Source: Shewanella amazonensis SB2B (GTDB taxonomy: Bacteria; Pseudomonadota; Gammaproteobacteria; Enterobacterales; Shewanellaceae). Taken from it: DNA of 64,000 bases. The stretch is from the NCBI RefSeq assembly GCF_000015245.1, contig NC_008700.1:3732501-3796500 (forward strand), given 5' to 3'. Position numbers and translations under genes: made by a program. The notes under the pieces were generated by a model. That model did no database searches and was not told the DNA's origin. It worked only from the letters and a program-made list of their open reading frames with translations. Below are positions 46,370-55,187 of the stretch, in pieces (positions within the stretch are counted from its first letter, which is position 1; every line of letters begins with the position of its first letter).

Positions 46370-47637
46370 GAGCTCTGCTCCAGAGGCAAGCGCACGCTGG
46401 CAAGACAACCTCCCTCAGGCAGGTTCCCCAAATGCAGCTCGCCGCCGAGACGCTCAAGACTGGCGTGGCTCAACATCAGCGCCATCCCCAGCCCCTGCTC
46501 GCTCAAAACGGGTCTGGCACCAAGGGCCGTGAGTTTTTGAGCGTCAATACCAGGACCGGCATCGCGTATATCGAGGCGAATGCACGCCTCATTCACCAAA
46601 CGGGCGCTGAGCCATACCCGAGCCTCGCCGCCATGTTTTTTGGAGGCTTTGGCGCCATTGTCCACCAGCGCCAACAACGAGGGCAGCAAGCTCACATCCG
46701 TTGAAAGCCGTGCCCCTGCCACCTCGTCGCTCAGGCTGATATCCATTACCACGTCCGGCATCAGCAGCAACACCTGCTGCTTGAGTAAGTGCAAAAGCTG
46801 TCCGGCACTGACCACCGTCAGTTTGCGCTCCCGTATGGCTTCGGTAGCTTCTCTGAGGCTATTGAGGCTGGTTTCACAGCGCGTCAGGGCAAGATCCATT
46901 TCCGCCACCAGCCCAGGCTCAGTGTCGCCCTCGGCCACTTCGTCCAACAACAATCTCAGGCTTGCCAGGGGCGTGGCGAGCTGATGGCTCATCTGCGCCG
47001 ACGCTGTGCCCAGGGCAATCAGCTGTTCCTGCCGAAGCTGGGACTCCCGCAGCGCCGCCAGCTCTGCATCTGTTTGCCTGAGCCTTCTCGCAATCAGGGC
47101 CACGCTGGTGGTAAGTACAAGCGCACTGAGTAAAAAGTTAAACCACATACCCACGTAATGAGAGGCCATACTGCCACCCGCCATATGGCCTGCATGTTCA
47201 TGGTGTCCCCCCTCCATGGCAGGCACCGCATACAACATCAGGCTATAGGCAAGGGTGGTGATGGCCGCCAGAGTCCAGGGCGCCCAGAAAGGCAGGGTGA
47301 CGGCGGCAATGGCAATGGGCAGCAACAGCAGGGATATAAAGGCGTTGGTGGCACCGCCGCTGAAATATAGCCAGGAAATCCACAGCAGGGTATCGATAAG
47401 AAGGCTCAAAAAAAGCCCGGGTGCACTGAGCACCAGTGCATGCCTTAGCTTGAGTGTCAGCCCCAGAAACAGCAGTTCGAGGCCAAAGATATACACGAGT
47501 GCACTCTGCTGCAGCGAGAGCCCAAAGGCATCGGCACCAAAAAAGGTCAGCACCAATTGCAACACCAATCCCAAAGCCCTGAGGGTGATGAGCTGATTGG
47601 CAGCCAGCGGTGAATACACAGGTGAGCCCCGCGCCAT
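46366..47637 (-). CDS. RegB/PrrB-like sensor histidine kinase with His-rich loop
   Basis: 423-residue kinase with about six N-terminal helices, H-box His218 in MSHQLATPLASL and a C-terminal HATPase (DAGPGID, GLGMALML). Between helices 3 and 4 lies GGATNAF, close to the RegB quinone-site motif GGxxNPF. A histidine-rich loop (GGHHEHAGHMAGGSMASHY, about 143-161) is not part of the usual RegB pattern. It lies 124 bases downstream of the metal efflux gene on the same strand, which suggests metal as well as redox sensing. Downstream regulator overlaps by ATGA. Confidence 0.85.
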   Translation of the reverse strand: MARGSPVYSPLAANQLITLRALGLVLQLVLTFFGADAFGLSLQQSALVYIFGLELLFLGLTLKLRHALVLSAPGLFLSLLIDTLLWISWLYFSGGATNAFISLLLLPIAIAAVTLPFWAPWTLAAITTLAYSLMLYAVPAMEGGHHEHAGHMAGGSMASHYVGMWFNFLLSALVLTTSVALIARRLRQTDAELAALRESQLRQEQLIALGTASAQMSHQLATPLASLRLLLDEVAEGDTEPGLVAEMDLALTRCETSLNSLREATEAIRERKLTVVSAGQLLHLLKQQVLLLMPDVVMDISLSDEVAGARLSTDVSLLPSLLALVDNGAKASKKHGGEARVWLSARLVNEACIRLDIRDAGPGIDAQKLTALGARPVLSEQGLGMALMLSHASLERLGGELHLGNLPEGGCLASVRLPLEQSS

Positions 47638-47761
47638 AAAACATCCTTGCGAAGATAAGAATCGCCATTAGTCTAACGAGTTTGGACCGCCCTGACACTG
47701 CGCCAGAACAAATCTGACGCAGTGACTTTAACGTTAACGCTTGAGGCCCTGCGCGCCCCTG

Positions 47762-50700
47762 TCAGCCCGGCTCTTCGAGCTCTCGATCATTCTGCCGATA
47801 AAGCGCCATATACAGGGTCGGCAGTACCAGCAGTGTCAGGGCCGTCGAGCTGAACAGGCCACCAATAATCACCACCGCCAGCGGCTGTTGAATTTCGCTG
47901 CCCACACCACTAGAGAGCAAAATCGGAATCAGCCCCAGCGCCGAGGTCAGCGCCGTCATCAGCACCGGCCGCAGACGCGCCGCCGTGCCTTCGTACACCG
48001 CCTGATACAGGCCTTCACCACCTGCGCGGCGCTGGTTAATGGAGTCCACCAGCACCACGCCATTGAGCACGGCCACGCCAAACAGGGTGATAAAACCGAT
48101 GGAGCTGGGCACCGACAGATACGTGCCGCTGACATAGAGCGCCACCACGCCGCCAATCAGCGCCAGCGGCACGTTGGCCATGATGAGCCCAACTTGCTTG
48201 AGCGCGCCGAAGGAGAAGTACAGCAAGAGCGCAATAAGACCGATGGACACAGGCACCACCAGCATCAGCCTGGCCTGGGCCCGTTGCTGGTTTTCGTACT
48301 GACCACCCACGCTGACGGTATAACCCGGCGGCAAATCGGCCTCAGGCACCAGGGCGTAGATGTCTTTCACCACCGAGCCCATATCGCGGCCGGAAACGTT
48401 GGCCTGCACCACCACCCGCCGCTGCACATCGTCGCGGCGAATATTCGGCGGCGCCATTTCCACCACTACATCGGCTACCTCACCCAGACGTACCCGGGCG
48501 CCGTTGGCGCCAACCAGCAAGAGATCCGCTATGGCATCTGCACTGGCGCGGGTGTCGGCCTTGAGGCGCACATTGATGTCGTAGCGGGCGTTGCCGTCAA
48601 TCACCTGCCCGGCGTCGCTGCCACCTATGCCGGTGCTGACGAGGTTCATCACCTCATCGACGCTGATGCCGTAGCGCGCCAGACGGGCACGGTCAGGACG
48701 CACCACCAGCTGCGCTTCGCCGCTCACCTGCTCAAGTGACACATCCACGGCGCCGGGCACCTTTGATACCAGTTCCGACAGCTGCTGACCCTTTTCGGCC
48801 AGCACATCCAGATCCGGGCCAAACAGCTTAATGGCAAGCTGGGCCTTTACGCCGGATAAGAGCTCATCCACCCGGGTGGCAATCGGCTGAGAGAAGGTAA
48901 ACAGCAGACCCGGGAACACCGACAGCTTTTCTTCCATCAGTCGCTGCAACTCGGCGCGACTGGCGGCTGACTGCCACTCATCGATGGGCTTAAGGCCGAT
49001 ATAGATTTCGATGTTGCTCACAGGCTCAGGGTCGCCGCCAAGCTCAGGGGCACCGATACGCGACAGCGCATAATCCACCTCGGGAAATTCCATCAGCATG
49101 GCTTCAAGCTTGGGCGCCACCATCAGCGAGGTATCCAGGCTCGCGGTGGGCGCCAGGGTGACCCGCAGGTTGATGGTGCCTTCTTCAAGCTCGGGCACAA
49201 ACTCGGTGCCAAGCCGTGGCAGCAGCGCCATGCTGAGACCAAACAGCACCAGTGCCGTAATCCCCACGGTTTTGGGGCGCGCCATAACGGCGCCCAGCAC
49301 ACGGCGATAGCCTTTATCGATGGGGGTAAGCAGCGGGCTTTGGCGCAGATGCACGCCGCGGCGAAACAGGTACACCGCCAGCGCAGGCACCACCACCAAC
49401 GCCACCATCAATGCCGACAGCATGGCCAGAATGATGCTGACCGCCATCGGCTGGAACAGCTTGCCTTCCACCCCTTCGAGGGCAAACAGCGGCGCAAACA
49501 CCACGATAATAATGAGGGTTGCAAAGAAGATCGGGCTGCATACTTCCCGTGCCGCCTGCAAAATCCGCATGGCAATACCGCCATAGCCGCCTTCGCGGTG
49601 GGCATCTTCTTCGCTGAGGCCAGGGTCGGTCGGCAAGCCGTTATCAACCCGGCCTTCAGGCTGGGTGAGGTGGCGGAAGATGTTCTCCACCATCACCACA
49701 GAGCCATCCACCAGCATACCAATGGCCACGGCAAGGCCGCCGAGGGACATGAGGTTGGCCGACATGCCAAAGTAAGACATCACCATCAGCGCCAGCGCGA
49801 TGGAAACCGGAATCGACAGGAGCACCAGCGCGGTGGCACGCACATTCACCAAAAACAGCGCCAGCACAGCCACAATAAACATGAAGGCCAGCAACAGGGC
49901 GTCGCGCACCGTAGTCACCGCCTTGGTGACCAAATCCGACTGGTCGTAGAACACCTCGAAGGTCACCCCATCCGGCAATGCCTGCTGAATAAGGGCGGTG
50001 CGGCTGTTGATGTCATCGATGGTCGCCTTGGTGTTGGCGCCCATGCGCTTCAAAATCACCCCAGCCACCACTTCACCCAGCACCTGCGGACTACCGGCTT
50101 CATCACGGCGGGTCATGGTCACGGCACCAACGCGGATTTCACTGCCAAAGGCAACCTGAGCCACATCCATAATCCGCACCGGCGTGCCTTGCCATTCGGT
50201 CAGCGGAATTTGCGCAATGGCATCGAGCCCCGCTTCACCGGCAGGCAAGAGGCCATAACCACGCACCACCAGTTGCTCCTGGCCCTTGGCCATAAACCAG
50301 CCACCGGCGTTGCGGTTATTGCCCTCCAGCGCCCTGGTCACATCGTCCAGTTTGAGGCCATAAGAGAGCAGCTTGGCCGGGTCGACCTGCACCTGATACT
50401 GACGCACCTCACCACCGAACGAGAGCACATCGGTCACGCCGCCCACCGGCATCATGATGAGCTTCACCAGATAGTCGTTGAGGCTGCGAAGCTCGTCAGG
50501 CGCTATGCCAGACTCGGGCGCTGCCCGCAGAATGTACTGGTACACCTGCCCGAGGCCAGAGGTGTTGGGGCCGATTTCCGGCACACCCACTCCATCCGGG
50601 ATAGCCTCTCTGGCCGCCTGCAACTGCTCAAACACCTGCTGACGGGCGAAGTAGATGTCGGTGCCTTCTTCAAACACCACGGTCACAATGGAAAGCCCGG

Positions 50701-50962
50701 TGCGCGACAAAGAGCGTACTTCGGTCACAGAAGGCAGCGCATACATGGCCGACTCCACCGGGTAGCTGATGAGCTTCTCCACCTCTTCGGCGGCAAGGCC
50801 CTCGGCGGCGGTATTCACCTGCACCTGCACGTTGGTCACATCGGGAAAGGCATCCAGATTCAACTTCGGCAACATCACGGCGGCAGCCGCCATGGCCCCG
50901 ATAAGAAAAATCAGCACTATCAGGCGGCTTCGCACCGCCTGCTCTATGAGTTTCTGTAGCAT
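47762..50962 (-). CDS. Heavy-metal RND efflux pump (CusA/CzcA family)
   Basis: 1066-residue inner-membrane RND transporter. The start RSRLIVLIFLIGAMAAAA and the NLDAFPDVTNVQVQVNT segment are typical of CzcA/CusA. The TM4 motif is AIGMLVDGSVVMVEN, so the DFG of zinc-type CzcA is replaced by AIG while the Asp/Glu pair is kept; such pumps are not safely assigned to one metal. The usual 12 helices and two large periplasmic loops are evident. Follows the adaptor gene; no outer-membrane factor in the operon. Confidence 0.92.
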   Translation of the reverse strand: MLQKLIEQAVRSRLIVLIFLIGAMAAAAVMLPKLNLDAFPDVTNVQVQVNTAAEGLAAEEVEKLISYPVESAMYALPSVTEVRSLSRTGLSIVTVVFEEGTDIYFARQQVFEQLQAAREAIPDGVGVPEIGPNTSGLGQVYQYILRAAPESGIAPDELRSLNDYLVKLIMMPVGGVTDVLSFGGEVRQYQVQVDPAKLLSYGLKLDDVTRALEGNNRNAGGWFMAKGQEQLVVRGYGLLPAGEAGLDAIAQIPLTEWQGTPVRIMDVAQVAFGSEIRVGAVTMTRRDEAGSPQVLGEVVAGVILKRMGANTKATIDDINSRTALIQQALPDGVTFEVFYDQSDLVTKAVTTVRDALLLAFMFIVAVLALFLVNVRATALVLLSIPVSIALALMVMSYFGMSANLMSLGGLAVAIGMLVDGSVVMVENIFRHLTQPEGRVDNGLPTDPGLSEEDAHREGGYGGIAMRILQAAREVCSPIFFATLIIIVVFAPLFALEGVEGKLFQPMAVSIILAMLSALMVALVVVPALAVYLFRRGVHLRQSPLLTPIDKGYRRVLGAVMARPKTVGITALVLFGLSMALLPRLGTEFVPELEEGTINLRVTLAPTASLDTSLMVAPKLEAMLMEFPEVDYALSRIGAPELGGDPEPVSNIEIYIGLKPIDEWQSAASRAELQRLMEEKLSVFPGLLFTFSQPIATRVDELLSGVKAQLAIKLFGPDLDVLAEKGQQLSELVSKVPGAVDVSLEQVSGEAQLVVRPDRARLARYGISVDEVMNLVSTGIGGSDAGQVIDGNARYDINVRLKADTRASADAIADLLLVGANGARVRLGEVADVVVEMAPPNIRRDDVQRRVVVQANVSGRDMGSVVKDIYALVPEADLPPGYTVSVGGQYENQQRAQARLMLVVPVSIGLIALLLYFSFGALKQVGLIMANVPLALIGGVVALYVSGTYLSVPSSIGFITLFGVAVLNGVVLVDSINQRRAGGEGLYQAVYEGTAARLRPVLMTALTSALGLIPILLSSGVGSEIQQPLAVVIIGGLFSSTALTLLVLPTLYMALYRQNDRELEEPG

Positions 50963-50976
50963 GGCTTGCCCTCTTA

Positions 50977-52182
50977 TCAGTGGTTGTGGATATCAAAACC
51001 AGACTTGGCCAGCTCGGAGGCCAGGAAGAAGGCGCCAGACATCACGACCCTCTGACCCGGCTCCAACCCCTTAACCAGATTCAACCCACGGGCACGGGCC
51101 TCGATTTCCACCTCCAGCGCCTCAAAACCGTCGGCGTCTTCCACAAACACCTGCCAGTCTCCATCGCCGCTGCGACTCAGAGCCGCGTCCGGCAGTACTA
51201 TTCCCTGACGGGAATTCTGAGGCAGCAAAAGTTCGGCAAACTCCCCTGCATGTACTTCGTGGCCAGGATTGGCCATCGACAGCAGCACCTGCTCGGTACG
51301 GGTGATGGGGTTAAGCTCGTGGGAGCGGCCAATCACCTTCGCCTTAAGCCACCTACCCGATACGCTCACCCGGGCATAGCTGCCCATGGCAAGACCACGG
51401 GACTGCGCCGGCGTCAGCTCGGCTTCGACCCACAAATAGGATTCGTCGGTAAGCTGCATCAGCGGCGAGCCTGCCGCCAATACCTGACCACGACTGGCCA
51501 CGTCCTGCTGCACCCTGCCATTGATGGGCGCCAGTAACTTGAAGCTGCCGATGCTATCCGGCGCCGCTTCCAGGGCTTTGATTTGCTTGGGTGTCATTTT
51601 GATAGACTCGAGGATGGCGCGCTTAAGCTCGTAGTCCACCCGCGCCTGCAGCCTGCTGGATTGGCTCACGGCACTTTCGCCCATGCGACTGATGCGGCTC
51701 CACTCGGTCGCGGCATTGATATAGTCGGCCTGCGCCTGTGCTATGGCCGCCCCGCCGAGGGTCAGTAAGGGCTCACCTTGCTTTACTTCCTCACCGGGTA
51801 CCACATGGCGCTCCAGCACGCGCACCTCAAGTTGCGGCGCCAGGGTAATGGTGCGGTCACGGTCCACCACAAGGCTGGCGGTGGCTACGGCGCTTAAATC
51901 AAAACCACTGGACGACAGGGTTTCGACCCGGATGCCGGCGAGTTCGCGCTGGGTTTGGCTGAGTCTCAGCGCCTTGTCTTCATCATGGGCATCTGCGGTT
52001 TCAGCGGCGCTTTCGGCCGCGCCGTGACCATGGCCCTCACTTGCCCAGACAGGCTTTGACTGGGGTAACGCAAAAGCGAGAGCAACCAGAAACGCCAGTG
52101 CAGATAAAGAGGCTTTCGTATTCATTGCAGACATGGCGTTTGCTCCGCTGATAATTGATTGACTGAAAAAAATGGATTTCAT
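50977..52182 (-). CDS. RND periplasmic adaptor (CusB/CzcB family)
   Basis: 401-residue membrane-fusion protein. An N-terminal signal/anchor (ALAFLVALAFAL) precedes a His/Asp-rich stretch (EGHGHG, DAHDEDK, about 50-70) likely to bind metal. The lipoyl/hairpin body (VVPGEEVKQGEPLLTL, APINGRVQQDVASRGQV) and a beta-barrel domain follow. GGAGGT six bases before the ATG at 52182 supports this start; an alternative ATG lies at 52134. The start codon overlaps the stop of a 49-residue frame. The C-terminal residues HNH may also bind metal. Confidence 0.9.
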   Translation of the reverse strand: MKSIFFSQSIISGANAMSAMNTKASLSALAFLVALAFALPQSKPVWASEGHGHGAAESAAETADAHDEDKALRLSQTQRELAGIRVETLSSSGFDLSAVATASLVVDRDRTITLAPQLEVRVLERHVVPGEEVKQGEPLLTLGGAAIAQAQADYINAATEWSRISRMGESAVSQSSRLQARVDYELKRAILESIKMTPKQIKALEAAPDSIGSFKLLAPINGRVQQDVASRGQVLAAGSPLMQLTDESYLWVEAELTPAQSRGLAMGSYARVSVSGRWLKAKVIGRSHELNPITRTEQVLLSMANPGHEVHAGEFAELLLPQNSRQGIVLPDAALSRSGDGDWQVFVEDADGFEALEVEIEARARGLNLVKGLEPGQRVVMSGAFFLASELAKSGFDIHNH

Positions 52183-52328
52183 GGCCGCACCTCCAATGTC
52201 CCGGTGCCGGAGGCTTTCCCGGTATCGGTGGTCAAGGTCAGCTTGAGTTCATTAAAGAGCGACGCGCCGACGGGCGAAGTGGCGCCAGGCTCGGCCACCA
52301 AGGCGGCTGCAAGTAAGGTCTGTTGCAT
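52179..52328 (-). CDS. 49-residue frame translationally coupled to the RND adaptor gene
   Basis: Short frame starting MQQTLLAAALVAEPG, with AGGA upstream of the ATG at 52328. Its TGA overlaps the adaptor ATG by four bases, and the adaptor's Shine-Dalgarno lies inside it. No cysteines, no clear signal peptide and no recognised family. It occupies the place where an outer-membrane factor gene would normally precede cusB/czcB. It could be a leader peptide, a real small protein or a remnant. Confidence 0.5.
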   Translation of the reverse strand: MQQTLLAAALVAEPGATSPVGASLFNELKLTLTTDTGKASGTGTLEVRP

Positions 52329-52577
52329 ACAGAGTCCTGAATAAAAAGTGACAAAGTCGGTTAACCCGCCAACAAGGCGGTTACGTCATGGGGAAAGAAG
52401 AGGACCTTTTTGCGCTTTGGCGGGTGCGGGAGCTTGCCCGGCTTGAGCCTTCACCAAAGCGTGAACAAGCTTCACGGCGACAGCACAACGGGCACATGGT
52501 CGGCGAGGGGCAAGGCCGCCTGCAGGCAACACAAAGCCGCGCAAAATCGCTCAGCCAGGCTTAAAGCAGACTTCTTT

Positions 52578-52592
52578 CCTGAGAATCTCAGG
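52578..52592. promoter_or_regulatory. 15-bp palindrome upstream of the metal efflux operon
   Basis: CCTGAGA-A-TCTCAGG, a perfect 7-bp inverted repeat. It begins immediately after the stop of the upstream His/Cys-rich gene and about 250 bases before the 49-residue frame. Candidate operator or short stem. Confidence 0.4.
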
Positions 52593-52593
52593 C

Positions 52594-53061
52594 TCAGGCA
52601 ATAGGGGGGCGGTAGTCGGGACGGCCCACTACCGAGAGGTAGTCAGACTCATGACCCTGAACCTGGTTGGTAAGGGGGTGATAATCGAGATTAGCCAGGC
52701 CTGCCACCAGGCTTGGATGACCGCCATGGCAATGGCAATCAAGACAAAGATCCAGCTGTTTCAGCTCGGTTTTTTCAACCTTGTCGTGTTGATGAGTGTC
52801 GCTGGCGACGATTTCCGGTGGGCAAGTGCATTCAATACACTCACCTATGGTGGTCACCTCGGCCATAAAGGTCAGGTGGCTGTGATTCAATTCTTCCTCA
52901 CTCACATTGCCACTGTGCAACTGGTGCGCGCCCAGGTTGGCACCTGCAAATTGCAGTACCACCACGGCCAGCAGCATCAGGCTCAGTCTGTGCAGAGTGT
53001 TGAGGGAAAAACGAATCAAATCAATCCTCGGCTTGGGGAGAGGTGACAAAACACGAGACAC
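52594..53061 (-). CDS. His/Cys-rich exported protein of the metal efflux locus
   Basis: 155-residue protein with a hydrophobic export segment (RLSLMLLAVVVLQFAGANLGA, about 25-45; first 20 residues shown by its core) followed by a region dense in His and Cys: GECIECTCPP, THQHDK, LDLCLDCHCHGGH. The metal-binding look and position just upstream of the RND operon suggest a periplasmic metal-binding protein. CLDCH formally matches a haem site, but the context favours metal binding. The start is a GTG with no ribosome site; a TTG at 53019 following AGGA is an alternative. No family recognised. Confidence 0.65.
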   Translation of the reverse strand: MSRVLSPLPKPRIDLIRFSLNTLHRLSLMLLAVVVLQFAGANLGAHQLHSGNVSEEELNHSHLTFMAEVTTIGECIECTCPPEIVASDTHQHDKVEKTELKQLDLCLDCHCHGGHPSLVAGLANLDYHPLTNQVQGHESDYLSVVGRPDYRPPIA

Positions 53062-53110
53062 ACATTAAGACCGGGGAAACCTGAGACAGTTCCCCCGGTT
53101 ACTGACATGC

Positions 53111-53287
53111 TTACCTGAAGACGCAGTGTTTGGCGTAATCAGATGCCTCGTTGGCAGTCCAGTCGCCCTTTGGCTTGTCTTCCATCTTTTTACACCAGGC
53201 TTCGCTGCCCACTTCAGGGGCACAGGCGGCGAGGCCGGCAACCAGAGTCAGAGCGGCGGCGATCTTGGCCAGTGTCAGCTTATTCAT
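53111..53287 (-). CDS. DUF3012-family small lipoprotein
   Basis: 58-residue lipoprotein, too short for most gene tracks. The signal peptide ends in lipobox LAAC, then APEVGSEAWCKKMEDKPKGD and DYAKHCVF, the full DUF3012 pattern with two conserved cysteines. AAGGAAG precedes the ATG at 53287. Function unknown; it is anchored in the envelope. Confidence 0.85.
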   Translation of the reverse strand: MNKLTLAKIAAALTLVAGLAACAPEVGSEAWCKKMEDKPKGDWTANEASDYAKHCVFR

Positions 53288-53317
53288 TGTAGCGCTTCCT
53301 TGTAATATATTGATTTT

Positions 53318-53689
53318 TCATGCCTTGATTAGCGATCGCTTTTGGATCCAGGCAATGGCCTTCGCCTTATCCTGCAGGGGAAACCAGGCGATTTCACCGG
53401 CCACAAAAGGACCCAGCAGTCGAATGGCATTGCCTACCCAATCGGGACCGCCCACAAACACCAAGGCATCGAACGGGGGTAACTGTACCTCACCGGCGCC
53501 GGACAGGGAAGCTTGCTCCCAGCCTTCCAGCAGCACGTCGGCCTCAATATACAAACAGACCTGACCCCAATCCTCCCGATAGCTCTTGATGGCCGGTTGC
53601 AAGTGAGTGCGATAATCCTGGGCCGTGATGCGGCCACTGGCAAAAAGACTGATTACGCCCTTAGCAATCTCGGGGATCTGGCATAACAT
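53318..53689 (-). CDS. SpoIIAA-like (STAS/SEC14-type) protein
   Basis: 123-residue soluble protein resembling the SpoIIAA-like family: GRITAQDYRTHLQPAI, VCLYIEADVLLEGW and the C-terminal FPLQDKAKAIAWIQ strand-helix. The start at 53689 has GGAGAAC upstream, preferred to 53719. These proteins may bind lipid or act in membrane signalling; the function here is unknown. Confidence 0.78.
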   Translation of the reverse strand: MLCQIPEIAKGVISLFASGRITAQDYRTHLQPAIKSYREDWGQVCLYIEADVLLEGWEQASLSGAGEVQLPPFDALVFVGGPDWVGNAIRLLGPFVAGEIAWFPLQDKAKAIAWIQKRSLIKA

Positions 53690-53779
53690 AGAGGTTCTCC
53701 CTGGAGCAGGCTCGGCCATGTGCCGAGGTTGCCGATAATAACAAATTCTTTCCGCTCACATTAAGCCAAAACTTAGGCC

Positions 53780-54193
53780 ATGATCACAATCTCACAGCGC
53801 GTTCAACTTCAGGACCAGGAAATCGAATGGCAGTTCATCCGTTCCAGTGGGGCCGGTGGCCAGAACGTGAACAAAGTCTCCACCTGCGCCCAGCTAATCT
53901 TCGATATCCGCGCCTCGTCATTGCCGGAGTTTTATAAAGAAAAACTGCTGGCCAGGAGCGACCATCGCATCACCCAAAGCGGCAAAATCATTATCAAGTG
54001 TCAGGAGAGTCGCAGCCAGGAGGCCAACCGCGAGACCGCGCTGGCACAATTTATTGCCCTGGTGCAATCGGTCAATCAGGTACAGAAAAAGCGTATTCCC
54101 ACCAAGGCCACCCGCGCCAGCCAAAAGCGCCGGGTCGATACCAAGAAGCAGCGGGCTTCCACCAAGGCCATGCGCGGCAAGGTCAGCTACTGA
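53780..54193 (+). CDS. arfB: Alternative ribosome-rescue factor ArfB
   Basis: 137-residue peptidyl-tRNA hydrolase that frees stalled ribosomes independently of tmRNA. GAGGQNVNKVST (about 25-36) contains the catalytic GGQ, and the basic tail (KKRIPTKATRASQKRR...) enters the mRNA channel. Matches E. coli YaeJ/ArfB in length and order. Confidence 0.95.
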   Translation: MITISQRVQLQDQEIEWQFIRSSGAGGQNVNKVSTCAQLIFDIRASSLPEFYKEKLLARSDHRITQSGKIIIKCQESRSQEANRETALAQFIALVQSVNQVQKKRIPTKATRASQKRRVDTKKQRASTKAMRGKVSY

Positions 54194-54303
54194 GAAACCC
54201 TTTCCTGCCTGCTTAAGATTAATTGCATTGAAAATGCAGGCAAGTTTGGCGATATTGGGCCTTATTGAGTTCAACATGTCGATAACTGACAAAAAGGATG
54301 CCC

Positions 54304-54759
54304 ATGACTGCCAACCAAACTGCTCCCAAGGTATTGCTGATAAACGGCCCCAATCTGAATTTATTGGGAAGGCGCGAGCCGGGTGTGTATGGCAGCCAAA
54401 CCCTGGCGCAAATCGTCGCCGGATTGGAATCACAGGCAGTCGCCCTGGGCGTAACACTCGAGCATATTCAGTCCAATGCAGAGCATGTGCTGATTGACGC
54501 CATCCATAACACAGATGCAGATTTTGTGATTATTAATCCCGCCGCCTTTACCCACACCAGTGTGGCACTGCGGGATGCCCTGCTGGGGGTTGCCCTGCCC
54601 TTTATTGAAGTGCACCTGTCCAACGTCCATGCCCGCGAGCCCTTCCGTCATCATTCGTATTTTTCCGATAAGGCCGTTGGCGTGATCCTGGGTCTGGGTC
54701 CCAAAGGCTACTCGCTGGCACTCGAAGCGGCAGCGGAGCGGTTGAAAGGGAGCAACTGA
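54304..54759 (+). CDS. aroQ: Type II 3-dehydroquinate dehydratase
   Basis: 151-residue dodecameric enzyme that dehydrates 3-dehydroquinate in the shikimate pathway. LLINGPNLNLLGRREPGVYG (N-terminal, with catalytic Tyr and Arg), IINPAAFTHTSVAL and EVHLSNVHAREPFRHHS are diagnostic. ATG at 54304 with AAGGA; the ATG at 54298 is less well placed. Its TGA overlaps the accB ATG, and aroQ-accB-accC is a common gammaproteobacterial order. Confidence 0.96.
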   Translation: MTANQTAPKVLLINGPNLNLLGRREPGVYGSQTLAQIVAGLESQAVALGVTLEHIQSNAEHVLIDAIHNTDADFVIINPAAFTHTSVALRDALLGVALPFIEVHLSNVHAREPFRHHSYFSDKAVGVILGLGPKGYSLALEAAAERLKGSN

Positions 54760-55187
54760 TGGCGATGGATCTGCGAAAAATCAAAAAGCTGATCGAGCTG
54801 GTACAGGAGTCCGGCATCAATGAGCTGGAAGTGAAAGAAGGCGAAGAGTCGGTGCGCATCATCCGCCATGGCAATCTGCCACCGCAGACGGTAATCACTG
54901 AGATCAGCCCCAAGGCAACCAGCAGCGTTCAGGCCCATGAAGCAGGCCACAGAGTGCTCTCCCCCATGGTGGGCACCTTTTACCGCGCTCCCAGCCCCGA
55001 AGCCCGTCCTTTTGTGGAGCTGGGCACAGAGGTGGCCGTGGGCGATACCCTCGCGGTGATTGAAGCCATGAAAATGATGAACCAAATAGCCGCCGACCGC
55101 GCCGGGACAGTGAAAGCGATTCTGGTAGAAAACGGCACCGCTGTGGAGTTTGACCAACCCCTGTTTGTGATTGGTGATGCCGACTGA
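54759..55187 (+). CDS. accB: Biotin carboxyl carrier protein of acetyl-CoA carboxylase
   Basis: 142-residue carrier; the biotin-accepting Lys is in EAMKMMN near residue 107. The N-terminus (DLRKIKKLIELVQESGINEL) matches E. coli AccB, and a short Ala/Pro-poor linker leads to the VLSPMVGTFYRAPSP biotinyl domain. The ATG overlaps the aroQ stop (TGATG). Confidence 0.96.
   Translation: MAMDLRKIKKLIELVQESGINELEVKEGEESVRIIRHGNLPPQTVITEISPKATSSVQAHEAGHRVLSPMVGTFYRAPSPEARPFVELGTEVAVGDTLAVIEAMKMMNQIAADRAGTVKAILVENGTAVEFDQPLFVIGDAD

Noticed and set aside
49340..50959. Long plus-strand open frame of 539 codons opposite the RND gene
   Set aside because: Extremely rich in His, Arg and Gln; it is the antisense of a GC-rich coding gene.
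52594..53061. CLDCH read as a c-type haem site
   Set aside because: Surrounding His and Cys residues and the metal efflux context make metal binding likelier; single-haem cytochrome not supported.
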